Shown here: positions 23,467 to 30,897 of the stretch, in pieces | Layout: each line of letters opens with the position of its first letter | Numbering within the stretch: position 1 is the first letter of the stretch | From: Faecalibacterium sp. I3-3-33 | GTDB taxonomy: Bacteria; Bacillota; Clostridia; Oscillospirales; Ruminococcaceae | Reading direction: 5' to 3' | DNA length: 64,000 nucleotides | NCBI RefSeq assembly: GCF_023347295.1 | Contig: NZ_CP094469.1 | Coordinates: forward strand, 2,852,001 to 2,916,000 | Translations under genes and position numbers: made by a program | Notes under the pieces: generated by a model | What the model saw: only the letters and a program-made list of their open reading frames with translations | Databases searched by the model: none | What the model was told of the DNA's origin: nothing

Positions 23467-24843
23467 ATGACCCAGACGCGACCCCTGAAAACAAACCTCT
23501 TTAACCGGAATGCAGACCTGCTGCACGGGCCTATTTTCAAGAACCTTTTGCTGTTCATGCTGCCCATTCTGGTTTCCAACCTGTTCCAGCAGCTGTATAA
23601 TACCGTAGATACCATGATCGTGGGCAATGTGCTGGGCGATACCGCACTGGCTGCCATCGGCTCCTGCGGGTCTATCTACGAGCTGCTGGTGGGCTTTGGC
23701 ATCGGCATCGGCAACGGGCTTTCCATCGTGGCTGCCCGCTCCTACGGGGCGCAGGACGAGGATCTGCTCAAAAAGACGGTGGCCGGTTCGCTGGTCATCG
23801 GGCTCTGCGCAAGCTTTGTCATTACCACGGCGGGCTTTTTCGGTCTGCGGCCGCTTTTGCAGCTGCTGGACACCCCCGCAGAGATTTTAGAGGACGCCTA
23901 CCGGTACATCATCGTCATCGACTTGGGCGTTTTGGTGATGTTCCTTTATAACCTGTGCGCCGGTCTGCTGCGCGCCATCGGCAACAGCGTGATGCCGCTG
24001 GTGTTCCTGCTCATCAGCTCCGGGCTGAATGTGGCGCTGGACCTGTGGTTCATTGCCGGGCTGGGCATGGGCGTGCAGGGTGCGGCGGTGGCTACCGTCA
24101 TTGCGCAGGGCATCTCGGTGGTGCTGTGCATTCTGTATGTGATGCGCCGCGTGCCGCTGCTGCTGCCTGCCCGCAAACACTGGGCGGTGGGACAGCATTT
24201 GTACTGGGAGCTGTTCAGCCAGAGCATCTCCATGGGGCTGATGAGCAGCATCGTGTCGGCGGGGTCGGTGGTGCTGCAATACGGCATCAACGGGCTGGGC
24301 ACGCTGACCATTGCAGGGCACACCGCCGCGCGCAAGCTGTTCTCCTTTACCAGCATGCCGCTGATCTCCATGGCAAACGCCGGTTCTACCTTTGTCTCCC
24401 AGAACCGGGGCGCCGCCCAGCCGGAGCGGGTGCGTAAGGGAATGCGCACCATGTACCTGTGCTCAGTGGTCATCATGGCGGCAGAGGTGGTGCTGATGCA
24501 GCTTTTTGCCCGGCAGCTGGTGCAGCTGATTTCCGGTTCCACCGCGCCCCTCGTGCTGGAAAACGGCGCACGGTATCTGATGTGGAACGCACCGTTCTAC
24601 GCGGTGCTGGGGGTGCTGCTGTGCACCCGGTACGCTTTGCAGAGCCTTGGGCAGAAGGTGCTGCCGCTGTTTTCCAGCGTCATCGAGTTAGTGGGCAAGG
24701 TGATCTTTGTGCTGGTGTTCATCCCGCGCTACGCCTACAACGCCGTCATCCTGTGCGAGCCCATCATCTGGTGCTTCATGGCGGCGTATCTCGTGGCCGT
24801 GTACCGCCGCGATGCCTTTGTGTATCCGAGGAAGAATCAATAA
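23467..24843 (+). CDS. MATE-family efflux transporter
   Basis: A 458-residue, 12-helix multidrug/toxin exporter of the NorM/DinF class using a cation gradient. It has the usual N-terminal helix PILVSNLFQQLYNTVDTMIVG, GSCGSIYELLVGFGIGIGNG and a duplicated second half (SQSISMGLMSSIVSAG, NAGSTFVSQNRGAAQPER). ATG 23467 follows AAAGGA; longer in-frame starts run through repeat C. A strong two-way terminator follows. Substrate unknown. Confidence 0.9.
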   Translation: MTQTRPLKTNLFNRNADLLHGPIFKNLLLFMLPILVSNLFQQLYNTVDTMIVGNVLGDTALAAIGSCGSIYELLVGFGIGIGNGLSIVAARSYGAQDEDLLKKTVAGSLVIGLCASFVITTAGFFGLRPLLQLLDTPAEILEDAYRYIIVIDLGVLVMFLYNLCAGLLRAIGNSVMPLVFLLISSGLNVALDLWFIAGLGMGVQGAAVATVIAQGISVVLCILYVMRRVPLLLPARKHWAVGQHLYWELFSQSISMGLMSSIVSAGSVVLQYGINGLGTLTIAGHTAARKLFSFTSMPLISMANAGSTFVSQNRGAAQPERVRKGMRTMYLCSVVIMAAEVVLMQLFARQLVQLISGSTAPLVLENGARYLMWNAPFYAVLGVLLCTRYALQSLGQKVLPLFSSVIELVGKVIFVLVFIPRYAYNAVILCEPIIWCFMAAYLVAVYRRDAFVYPRKNQ

Positions 24844-24849
24844 ATAAAC

Positions 24850-24895
24850 AAAAACAAGCACCGGAGCGTCTGCGGACGCTCCGGTGCTTGTTTTT
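24850..24895 (+). terminator. two-way terminator between MATE and mupG
   Basis: Perfect 21-bp arms (24850-24870 and 24875-24895) with loop TGCG; A-run on one side and T-run on the other serve both converging genes and overlap the mupG stop. Its core hairpin is the same as at 14585-14620. Confidence 0.92.
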
Positions 24896-25943
24896 ATGAT
24901 GTTTTTACCATGCGGAAGGTCTTTCCGCGCTTAATGCAGTCCAGCAGCAGGTCGTATTCTGCGGGCACTTCGCCGATGACGTTTACCTTTTCGTCTGCGG
25001 GCAGGTCGGCGCGCACAAGCTGGATCTCGCCGGAGTAGCGGCCGTAGCCGATGTTATCCATGGTCACGCAGCGGCGGCGGCGCTCCACACAGTTGTCCGG
25101 CTGCACGGTGCTGCCAAAGCAGGAGTAGAGCCGGGATTCCTGATACCGCACAAGCCCTTTGGGCGAATCCGGGCGGCAGGTAAAGGTGCGGTCGTGCAGG
25201 GTCTCGTAGCCGGGGCGCAGGGCGACCGGCAGGCAGAGCTCGCCGGTGGTGCAGAAGTGACGGATGTACTCCTGCTCCCGGGTGCTGACCTCCGGGTCGC
25301 CCGCAAAAATGCCGTCCAGCCCGTAGTTCAGCGCCAAATCCGCAAAGGCTGCCGAGGGGGCAGCGGTGCGGTGGGCTTCCAGCGTGGGCAAGCCCTTGTA
25401 CAGCGGGCCGCGCAGCAGGGCATCGCCGGGGATAAAGCCGTACACCTGCAAGCCCTCGGCCTGCAAAGCTGCAGTGCTCTCGCGCAGAAATTCCGGGTCA
25501 AGGCCGGTCTCCGGGCGGGGGTAGAAGTTGTGCATGGCGATGACCGTGCCGCCGCCCGCCGCCAGCTGCCGCGCCACCTCCGGGGTGGTGGTGGAGGCGT
25601 TGACGGCAACGGGCAGCTGCTGCGCAAGGGTGCACATCTCCTCCACCGAGAAGCCGTAGTCCAGCCGCAAACCCCACAGGTGCAGCTGCTTTGCCAGCGC
25701 GGTCAGGTCGGCACAGCCGAACTGCCGGATGGTCTTTTCCGACACATCTGCCAGAATGCGCCAGCCCTGTGCCGCCAGAAAGTCGCACATCTCCTGCACG
25801 CGGGCGCAGTAAGCGGCATCAAATTCTTCGCTGATATGCAGTGAGATAAAAACAGGCGCGCCGCCTGCCGCAAAAGCGGAAAGCGACGCACGCTGTTCCT
25901 CAAACTGCGTCAGATACACTGACCGTCCGAGTGTTTTAAGCAT
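24894..25943 (-). CDS. mupG: 6-phospho-N-acetylmuramidase MupG (DUF871 family)
   Basis: A 349-residue TIM-barrel enzyme that hydrolyses MurNAc-6-phosphate-containing disaccharides from cell-wall turnover in the cytoplasm. Family features include FISLHISEE, the LRLDYGFS region, MHNFYPRPETGLD with conserved His, Asn and Tyr, and a C-terminal cyclophilin-like domain (about 240-349). ATG 25943 is chosen because GAGGACG lies before it; it overlaps the murP stop by 8 bp. Its place behind murP and murQ supports the MupG assignment over other DUF871 proteins. Confidence 0.88.
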   Translation of the reverse strand: MLKTLGRSVYLTQFEEQRASLSAFAAGGAPVFISLHISEEFDAAYCARVQEMCDFLAAQGWRILADVSEKTIRQFGCADLTALAKQLHLWGLRLDYGFSVEEMCTLAQQLPVAVNASTTTPEVARQLAAGGGTVIAMHNFYPRPETGLDPEFLRESTAALQAEGLQVYGFIPGDALLRGPLYKGLPTLEAHRTAAPSAAFADLALNYGLDGIFAGDPEVSTREQEYIRHFCTTGELCLPVALRPGYETLHDRTFTCRPDSPKGLVRYQESRLYSCFGSTVQPDNCVERRRRCVTMDNIGYGRYSGEIQLVRADLPADEKVNVIGEVPAEYDLLLDCIKRGKTFRMVKTS

Positions 25944-27378
25944 TGGCAACGTCCTCAACAGAGACCATTGCGTTGGTCACGATAAAGCCCATGATGTAGC
26001 AGATGACCAGACCCACTGCGTAGCAGCCAACGGAAGCAGCCACACCGTGAGGGCCGGCAGTCATGACGAACAGAGCCAGCAGACCGGAGGGGCCCCAAGC
26101 GGTAGCAGCCACCTGCATGGCCATGACGAAGGCACCGCCGAAACCAGCGCCCAGACCGGCACTGATGAAGGGCTTGCCCATGGGCAGGGTGACGCCGTAG
26201 ATCAGCGGCTCGCCGATGCCCAGCAGACCTGCGGGCAGTGCGCCGGTGATAACGTTCTTCAGGCGGGTGTTGCCGCACTTCTTAGCCTTGAAGTAGATAG
26301 CGACAGCAGCGCCAACCTGACCTGCACCGGCCATAGCCAGAGCGGGGTACAGGGTAACGTAGCCAAAACTCTCCAGCTGCACGGAGTACAGGGCAACCAG
26401 ACCGTGGTGCATACCCATAGCGACCATGGGCAGGAACAGAGCGGTGGAAACATAACCGGCAATGATGCGCACGATCAGGATATCGCTCATGCACAGCTTT
26501 TCAACCACCCAGCACAGCGCGGTGGAAACATAGCCGGTGGCGGGCATGATGACCAGGATATAGGGCACGAGGCACAGGATCATGGTGATCAGCGGGGTGA
26601 ACACGATGTCCAGAGATTCGGGCATCCACTTACGCACCCAGCGCTCGATCTTGACAAGGCACCATGCGCCCAGCACAACGGCCAGAACGCCGCCGCGGCC
26701 TGCACGCAGGATGGAATCCAGCGGCACAGCCTCGTTGAACAGACCCAGAATGGAAGAGATCTTGTTGATGCCCTCCAGACCGGTGATCATGCCCAGCATA
26801 CCGCCCAGAATGGGGGTGCCGCCGAACTTTTCGGCTGCGCGGTAGCCGACCCATGCGGTCAGGTAGCCAAGGAAGCAGGTGTTCATCAGACCCAGCAGGG
26901 TGCTGATCAGAGCCAGTGCGGGGATGTCGGCGTAGTTCGGCACCACCTGACCGATCAGGGAGTTGATGCCGGCGCACAGACCGGAAGCCACAACGCCCGG
27001 GATCAGGGGGATAAAGATATCGCCAAAGGTCTTGAACAGCTCCTTGACCTTGCTCTGCTTCTGCCCTGCCTTGACTGCGGCCTTGTTGGTCTGCCAGTCG
27101 TTGGCGGTGGAAGCGGCGGCGTCCGCCGGGATGCCCATATCGCGGCAGATATCTGCGCACTTGCGGCACTTGCCGGGGCCGACCACGATCTCCACATAGC
27201 CGGTACGGTCGTGCACAATGCCCATCACGCCCTCGATGGCCTTCAGGCCCTCGTCGTCGATCTTGGCGTCATCCTTGACACGCACCCGCAGGCGGGTCAT
27301 GCAGTTGGTTGCGGTGAGAACGTTGCTCTTTCCGCCGACTTTCTCCAGCGCCGCGCGGACCAGTTCTTCATTCGTCAT
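25936..27378 (-). CDS. murP: PTS EIIBC component, MurNAc type
   Basis: A 480-residue phosphotransferase permease that imports and phosphorylates a sugar, here most likely N-acetylmuramic acid or MurNAc-GlcNAc. EIIB (about 1-85) has the phosphorylated Cys26 in TATNCMTRLRV; EIIC (about 115-470) has ten or so helices with GIGEPLIYGVTLP. There is no EIIA domain, as in MurP, so a shared EIIA must serve it. It lies between murQ and mupG on the same strand. GGAGGA precedes the ATG at 27378. Confidence 0.9.
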   Translation of the reverse strand: MTNEELVRAALEKVGGKSNVLTATNCMTRLRVRVKDDAKIDDEGLKAIEGVMGIVHDRTGYVEIVVGPGKCRKCADICRDMGIPADAAASTANDWQTNKAAVKAGQKQSKVKELFKTFGDIFIPLIPGVVASGLCAGINSLIGQVVPNYADIPALALISTLLGLMNTCFLGYLTAWVGYRAAEKFGGTPILGGMLGMITGLEGINKISSILGLFNEAVPLDSILRAGRGGVLAVVLGAWCLVKIERWVRKWMPESLDIVFTPLITMILCLVPYILVIMPATGYVSTALCWVVEKLCMSDILIVRIIAGYVSTALFLPMVAMGMHHGLVALYSVQLESFGYVTLYPALAMAGAGQVGAAVAIYFKAKKCGNTRLKNVITGALPAGLLGIGEPLIYGVTLPMGKPFISAGLGAGFGGAFVMAMQVAATAWGPSGLLALFVMTAGPHGVAASVGCYAVGLVICYIMGFIVTNAMVSVEDVANA

Positions 27379-27455
27379 AAGTGGGTCCTCCTTTAAAACA
27401 GGTGTATATCCGATGCGGCCTTTGCCGCTAAGGAACTTGAGTAGAATAATGTGCC

Positions 27456-28364
27456 TTACAGCACTTCCAGCCGGATGGCCTCCCGCACATGACCGCGAGC
27501 TTTTTCCAGCCGCCGGGCGGCTTCCTTGGCATCGCAGTCTGCCAGCAGCATGGTGATGGCGGTCTTTACGCTGCCGCCCGCTGCGTCAATGGCGGCGCGG
27601 GCTTTCTCCCGCTCCACGCCGGTGGCGTCGATAACGATGTTCTCGGCGCGGGTGTGCAGCTTTTCGTTGGTCTGCTGCACGTCCACCATCAGGTTCTGGT
27701 AGGCCTTGCCGGTGCGCACCATGGAGCCGGTGGAGATCATGTTCAAAATCAGCTTCTGTGCCGTGCCGGACTTGAGCCGGGTGGAGCCGGTCAGCACCTC
27801 AGGGCCGCAATTCACCTCGATGGCAAGCTCTGCGGCCTTGCCGATGGCGCTGCCGATATTGCAGGCAATGGCGGCGGTGTGGCAGCCCACGCTTTTAGCG
27901 TAGTCCAGACCGCCCAGCACATAGGGCGTGCGGCCGGAGGCGGCAATGCCTACCACAAGGTCGTTTGCGGTCAGGCCGTGCGTTTTCAGATCCTCAACAG
28001 CCAGTTCCCGGCTGTCCTCTGCGCCTTCCACGGCTTCGATAAAGGCTTTTTCGCCGCCGGCGATCAGCCCTACCACCATCTCTTTCGGCACACCGAAGGT
28101 GGGCGGGCACTCGGCGGCGTCCAGCACGCCTAAGCGGCCGGAGGTACCGGCGCCCATATAGAACAGCCGTCCGCCCTTTTCAAAGGATTCTGCCGCCCAT
28201 GTGACTGCCTGCGCGATCTGCGGCAGGCACTTGGCAATGGCCAGCGGTACCCGGGCGTCCTCCTCGTTCATGACTGTCACGATCTCCAGCGGGGACATCT
28301 GGTCCAGCTGCATCGTGCGCGGGTTGCGGGTCTCGGTGGTCATCCCACTCAGATTCAATCCCAT
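27456..28364 (-). CDS. murQ: N-acetylmuramic acid 6-phosphate etherase
   Basis: A 302-residue SIS-fold enzyme that splits the lactyl ether of MurNAc-6-phosphate, giving GlcNAc-6-phosphate and lactate. Signatures: TETRNPRTMQLD, the SIS loop GAGTSGRLGVLDAAECPPTF, AGGEKAF, GIAASGRTPYV, LTGSTRLKSGTAQKLILNM. ATG 28364 fits the family start and lies behind GAGGTG; an upstream in-frame start at 28445 would cross the promoter. First gene of murQ-murP-mupG. Confidence 0.95.
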   Translation of the reverse strand: MGLNLSGMTTETRNPRTMQLDQMSPLEIVTVMNEEDARVPLAIAKCLPQIAQAVTWAAESFEKGGRLFYMGAGTSGRLGVLDAAECPPTFGVPKEMVVGLIAGGEKAFIEAVEGAEDSRELAVEDLKTHGLTANDLVVGIAASGRTPYVLGGLDYAKSVGCHTAAIACNIGSAIGKAAELAIEVNCGPEVLTGSTRLKSGTAQKLILNMISTGSMVRTGKAYQNLMVDVQQTNEKLHTRAENIVIDATGVEREKARAAIDAAGGSVKTAITMLLADCDAKEAARRLEKARGHVREAIRLEVL

Positions 28365-28415
28365 TTCCTGCACCTCAACTTTCCGCCGCACCCCTTGCGG
28401 CGTGATTGTGACCAA

Positions 28416-28478
28416 AGTATAAACTTTTTCAAACAAAATGTCCACAAAAAGACTATTTTGTGGTACAATGTTTTATAC
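28416..28478. promoter_or_regulatory. murQ promoter and operator candidates between murQ and murR
   Basis: On the minus strand TGGACA (28439-28444), 17 bp, TATACT (28416-28421) form the murQ promoter. Two inverted repeats lie here: CCACAAAA-N6-TTTTGTGG (28442-28463), covering the -35, and GTATAAA/TTTATAC (28417-28423, 28472-28478). TACAAT at 28464-28469 could be the murR -10. MurR (RpiR family) is the likely ligand-controlled repressor. Confidence 0.65.
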
Positions 28479-28566
28479 AAGCATTGTTTTTGAAATTTTT
28501 GCTTATAAGTACGACTTTTTTGTGCAGCTTGTTCAATCCATCCTGAAATACAACAGAGGTATCTAT

Positions 28567-29433
28567 ATGCAGAACGTTCTTTTACGCCTGCGGGAGGTGC
28601 AGCCCTCCCTCAGCAGCACCGAGCGGCAGATCGCGCAGTTCATTCTGGACAACCCGGACGAGACCACCACCCTTACCATCCGGGATCTGGCGCGGCGCTC
28701 CTTCTCCTCCCCTTCCAGCGTGGTGCGCATCTGCCGGGTCATCGGCTTTCAGGGCTACAAGGAGCTGCGCCACGCCCTGACGCTGGAGCTTGCCACCCTT
28801 GGGGAGAACGGCAGCCACCGGGAAAAGGACATCACCCCGCAGGACAGTTTGCAGGAGATCGCGGAAAAGGTGACCCACAAGAACATCCAGAGCCTGCTGG
28901 ACACCCAGCGGCTGCTTTTGCTGGACGAGCTGGAGCAGTGCGTGGAGCTGATCGCCAACGCCCGCACGGTGCTGTTGTTCGGCATCGGCTCCTCGCTGTG
29001 CGTGGCAAAAGACACCTACCTGAAATTTTTGCGGCTGGACAAGCCCTGCGTGGTCAACGAGGACTCCCACTCCCAGCTTTTGCAGGCGCGCAACGCCACC
29101 GCGCAGGATGTGGGCATCGTGTTCTCCTACTCCGGGCAGACCATGGAGATGATCCAGTGCATCAAGGAGATGAAGGCGGGCGGCGCACCGGTGATCGCAG
29201 TGACCCGCTACTACCCCTCCGAGGTGGCGCAGCTGGCCGACCATGTGCTGTATGTGGCCGCCAACGAGAGCCTGTTCCGCAACGGTGCCATGTCCTCCCG
29301 GCTTTCCCAGCTGAACGTGATGGATATCCTGTACACCGCCTACGCCAGCCGCAACCACGAGGACACCATGCGCCGCCTGACCAAGACTCATATCTATAAG
29401 CCCGGTGACCCGGAGGTGCTGACCCAGCCGTAA
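28567..29433 (+). CDS. murR: RpiR-family regulator of the MurNAc operon
   Basis: A 288-residue regulator with an N-terminal helix-turn-helix (about 1-75; TIRDLARRSFSSPSSVVRICRVIG) and a SIS sugar-phosphate domain (about 125-260; LLFGIGSSLCVAKDT, SYSGQTMEMIQ). It is divergent from murQ, as MurR is in enterobacteria, where MurNAc-6-phosphate relieves repression. ATG 28567 is chosen because AGAGGT precedes it and the family begins there; the frame is open further upstream through the promoter region. Confidence 0.88.
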   Translation: MQNVLLRLREVQPSLSSTERQIAQFILDNPDETTTLTIRDLARRSFSSPSSVVRICRVIGFQGYKELRHALTLELATLGENGSHREKDITPQDSLQEIAEKVTHKNIQSLLDTQRLLLLDELEQCVELIANARTVLLFGIGSSLCVAKDTYLKFLRLDKPCVVNEDSHSQLLQARNATAQDVGIVFSYSGQTMEMIQCIKEMKAGGAPVIAVTRYYPSEVAQLADHVLYVAANESLFRNGAMSSRLSQLNVMDILYTAYASRNHEDTMRRLTKTHIYKPGDPEVLTQP

Positions 29434-29464
29434 AGCAGAAGCCGCCGCCGCAGGGTGCAATAAC

Positions 29465-29497
29465 AAAAAGAACGCAAAATCTTACGATTTGACGTTC
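29465..29497 (-). terminator. minus-strand terminator directly behind the left tRNA fragment
   Basis: GAACGTCAAATC-GTAA-GATTTTGCGTTC followed by TTTTT on the minus strand, 6 bp after the CCA end of the tRNA fragment. This is where a tRNA gene's own terminator would sit. Confidence 0.8.
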
Positions 29498-29503
29498 AAT
29501 ATC

Positions 29504-29548
29504 TGGTGCACCTCCAGGGACTCGAACCCTGGGCCCACTGATTAAGAG
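29504..29548 (-). pseudogene. 3' part of a tRNA-Lys(CUU) gene, left copy
   Basis: The minus strand reads anticodon loop CTCTTAA, stem TCAGT, variable bases, T arm CAGGG-TTCGAGT-CCCTG, acceptor GAGGTGC, A and CCA: 45 nt, exactly nucleotides 32-76 of a standard tRNA. Upstream bases do not complete the anticodon stem (TTGCT instead of the expected ACTGA) and no D arm follows. So this is a 3' fragment that starts at the anticodon loop, a classic integration breakpoint. Confidence 0.88.
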
Positions 29549-29675
29549 AGCAAGCCGCCGGTTCGTCTCAATTTATGGAAGTTTCGATTCATCGTCATTT
29601 TTAATCAAAGCAACGTGATTTTTCACCCGGTAATTTCTGCACCCTTTGTCGGATTTTGCACCAAAAAGCACCCTC

Positions 29676-29718
29676 TGCACGGTTTGAAACCGTGCAAAAA
29701 CCGTGCAGAAACCGTGCA
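29676..29718 (+). repeat. iteron-like array, left copy
   Basis: One inverted TGCACGGTTT (29676) and three direct AAACCGTGCA (29687, 29698, 29709), each spaced 11 bp apart, one helical turn. Such phased sites are usual for integrase arm or excisionase binding. Confidence 0.8.
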
Positions 29719-29870
29719 CTTACTCTCCGACAAATAAAATCGTCCTATTCCCTACCGACTTGGCGGCATTGGTTTGAGTGGCCGCACCGCAAAATCAGGC
29801 TCTTTACTTGCGAAAAAAAGCCGATTGCCTGTGGAGCTTTCAGGGCAGACACCCGAACAGGAAGCCCTGT

Positions 29871-30743
29871 TTATCGTTCTTCTGCACTTTTCAGCGCACT
29901 TTTGCGGTATTGCAGGGGGCTTTGCCCGGTGGCTTTTGCAAAGCGGGTGGAAAAGTTGCTGGCATCGCCAAAGCCTGCCTTCTGTGCAATTTCGCTGACG
30001 CTGTGGTCGGTGAGGACAAGCAGTTCCTTTGCCTGTGTAATGCGGAAGTTGACCAGATAATTATACGGTGTCGTACCCATATACCGCCGGAACAGGCGCA
30101 GAAAATAGCTTTTGCTCATGTGCGCTTCTGCCAGCAGGTCGGCAAGGCAAAGTTCCTGCTGGTAATTCTTGCGCAGGGTCTCCGCCGCCTGCAAAATGAC
30201 CTGCCGTGCGCTGGTGGCTTCAGCCTGTGCAAGGATGCCACGGGCGCACAGGGCCAGCATCTCGTGGAGCGCCAAGCCGGTGGTCACCATGCTGTCCACG
30301 GTGCTGCGCTCCATCTGCGCTAAAAGCGTCTCAAAATATTCCTGCATCTTGACCCCGGTGAGCTGCACCGGGGTCAGTTTTTTGCCCGGCAGCAGCAGCG
30401 GCTCCATAGCGGCGACCCCTGCGCCGTCCAGATGCACCCAGTAATGATGCCAGCAGCTTTGCCCCGGGGCGGTACAGTAGCTCTGCGGCGTGCGGCAATT
30501 CAGCAGCAGCGCCTGCCCGGTGCTGAGTACCACATGGCTTTCCCCCTGCTCAATCAGTCCCGCACCCCGGAGGGTGTAAAACAGAAGGTAGCTTTCTTTA
30601 TCGGTGCGGGCGGTGGAAAAGTGCTGCTGGGCGTAAAACACCCCTGCCTCGGTGCAGTAGTAGGGCTGTGCCAGCTCTGCTTCGCTGGGGGTGGTGCGCT
30701 TCCAAACGCTTTCCGGGGTCACATCCATGTTGTAGGTCAGCAT
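29871..30743 (-). CDS. AraC-family regulator next to rha genes
   Basis: A 290-residue regulator with an N-terminal cupin-like sugar-sensing domain (about 15-150; GAGLIEQGESHVVLSTGQALLL) and a C-terminal double helix-turn-helix (about 188-285; LLAEAHMSKSYFLRLFRRYMGTTP and VSEIAQKAGFGDASNFSTRF). It is divergent from rhaBAD, like RhaS/RhaR, so L-rhamnose is the probable ligand; that is context only. It has its own promoter at 30770-30798. It is the first gene inside the left repeat. Confidence 0.88.
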   Translation of the reverse strand: MLTYNMDVTPESVWKRTTPSEAELAQPYYCTEAGVFYAQQHFSTARTDKESYLLFYTLRGAGLIEQGESHVVLSTGQALLLNCRTPQSYCTAPGQSCWHHYWVHLDGAGVAAMEPLLLPGKKLTPVQLTGVKMQEYFETLLAQMERSTVDSMVTTGLALHEMLALCARGILAQAEATSARQVILQAAETLRKNYQQELCLADLLAEAHMSKSYFLRLFRRYMGTTPYNYLVNFRITQAKELLVLTDHSVSEIAQKAGFGDASNFSTRFAKATGQSPLQYRKSALKSAEER

Positions 30744-30769
30744 TTTCCGGTTCCTCTCTTTCTGTGTTC

Positions 30770-30798
30770 AGTATAGCGCACCAGCCTTTGCCGTGCAA
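30770..30798 (-). promoter_or_regulatory. promoter of the AraC gene
   Basis: Minus strand TTGCAC (30793-30798), 17 bp, TATACT (30770-30775). Confidence 0.65.
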
Positions 30799-30813
30799 GA
30801 GTAGACTTTTCAC

Positions 30814-30865
30814 AAAAAATGCGTCACCTTTGCGGATGGAATCGGCGGCATCATGGGGCTATACT
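30814..30865 (+). promoter_or_regulatory. rhaB promoter region with candidate activator site
   Basis: TATACT (30860-30865) is a good -10 but the base run 17 bp upstream (TGGAAT) is a poor -35, as expected of an AraC-activated promoter. CAAAAAATGCGTC at about 30812-30824 resembles CAAAAATGCGAC in front of the raffinose-type operon. Confidence 0.5.
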
Positions 30866-30897
30866 GGTAGCAGTCAAAGCCACACAGGAGGCGCATT

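Larger units (their letters stand above)
29504..29797 (+). repeat. direct repeat, left end of the 30.8-kb island (attL candidate)
   Basis: This 294-bp block recurs in the same orientation at 60309-60602 without any length change. The first 84 bp (29504-29587) are identical, covering the tRNA fragment and 39 bp beyond; the remaining 210 bp are about 90% identical. It contains the 11-bp-spaced array at 29676-29718. Offset between copies is 30,805 bp. Confidence 0.9.

Noticed and set aside
29504..29590. Complete tRNA gene at the left repeat
   Set aside because: The D arm, 5' acceptor strand and 5' anticodon stem are missing; only nucleotides 32-76 are present. The same holds at 60309.
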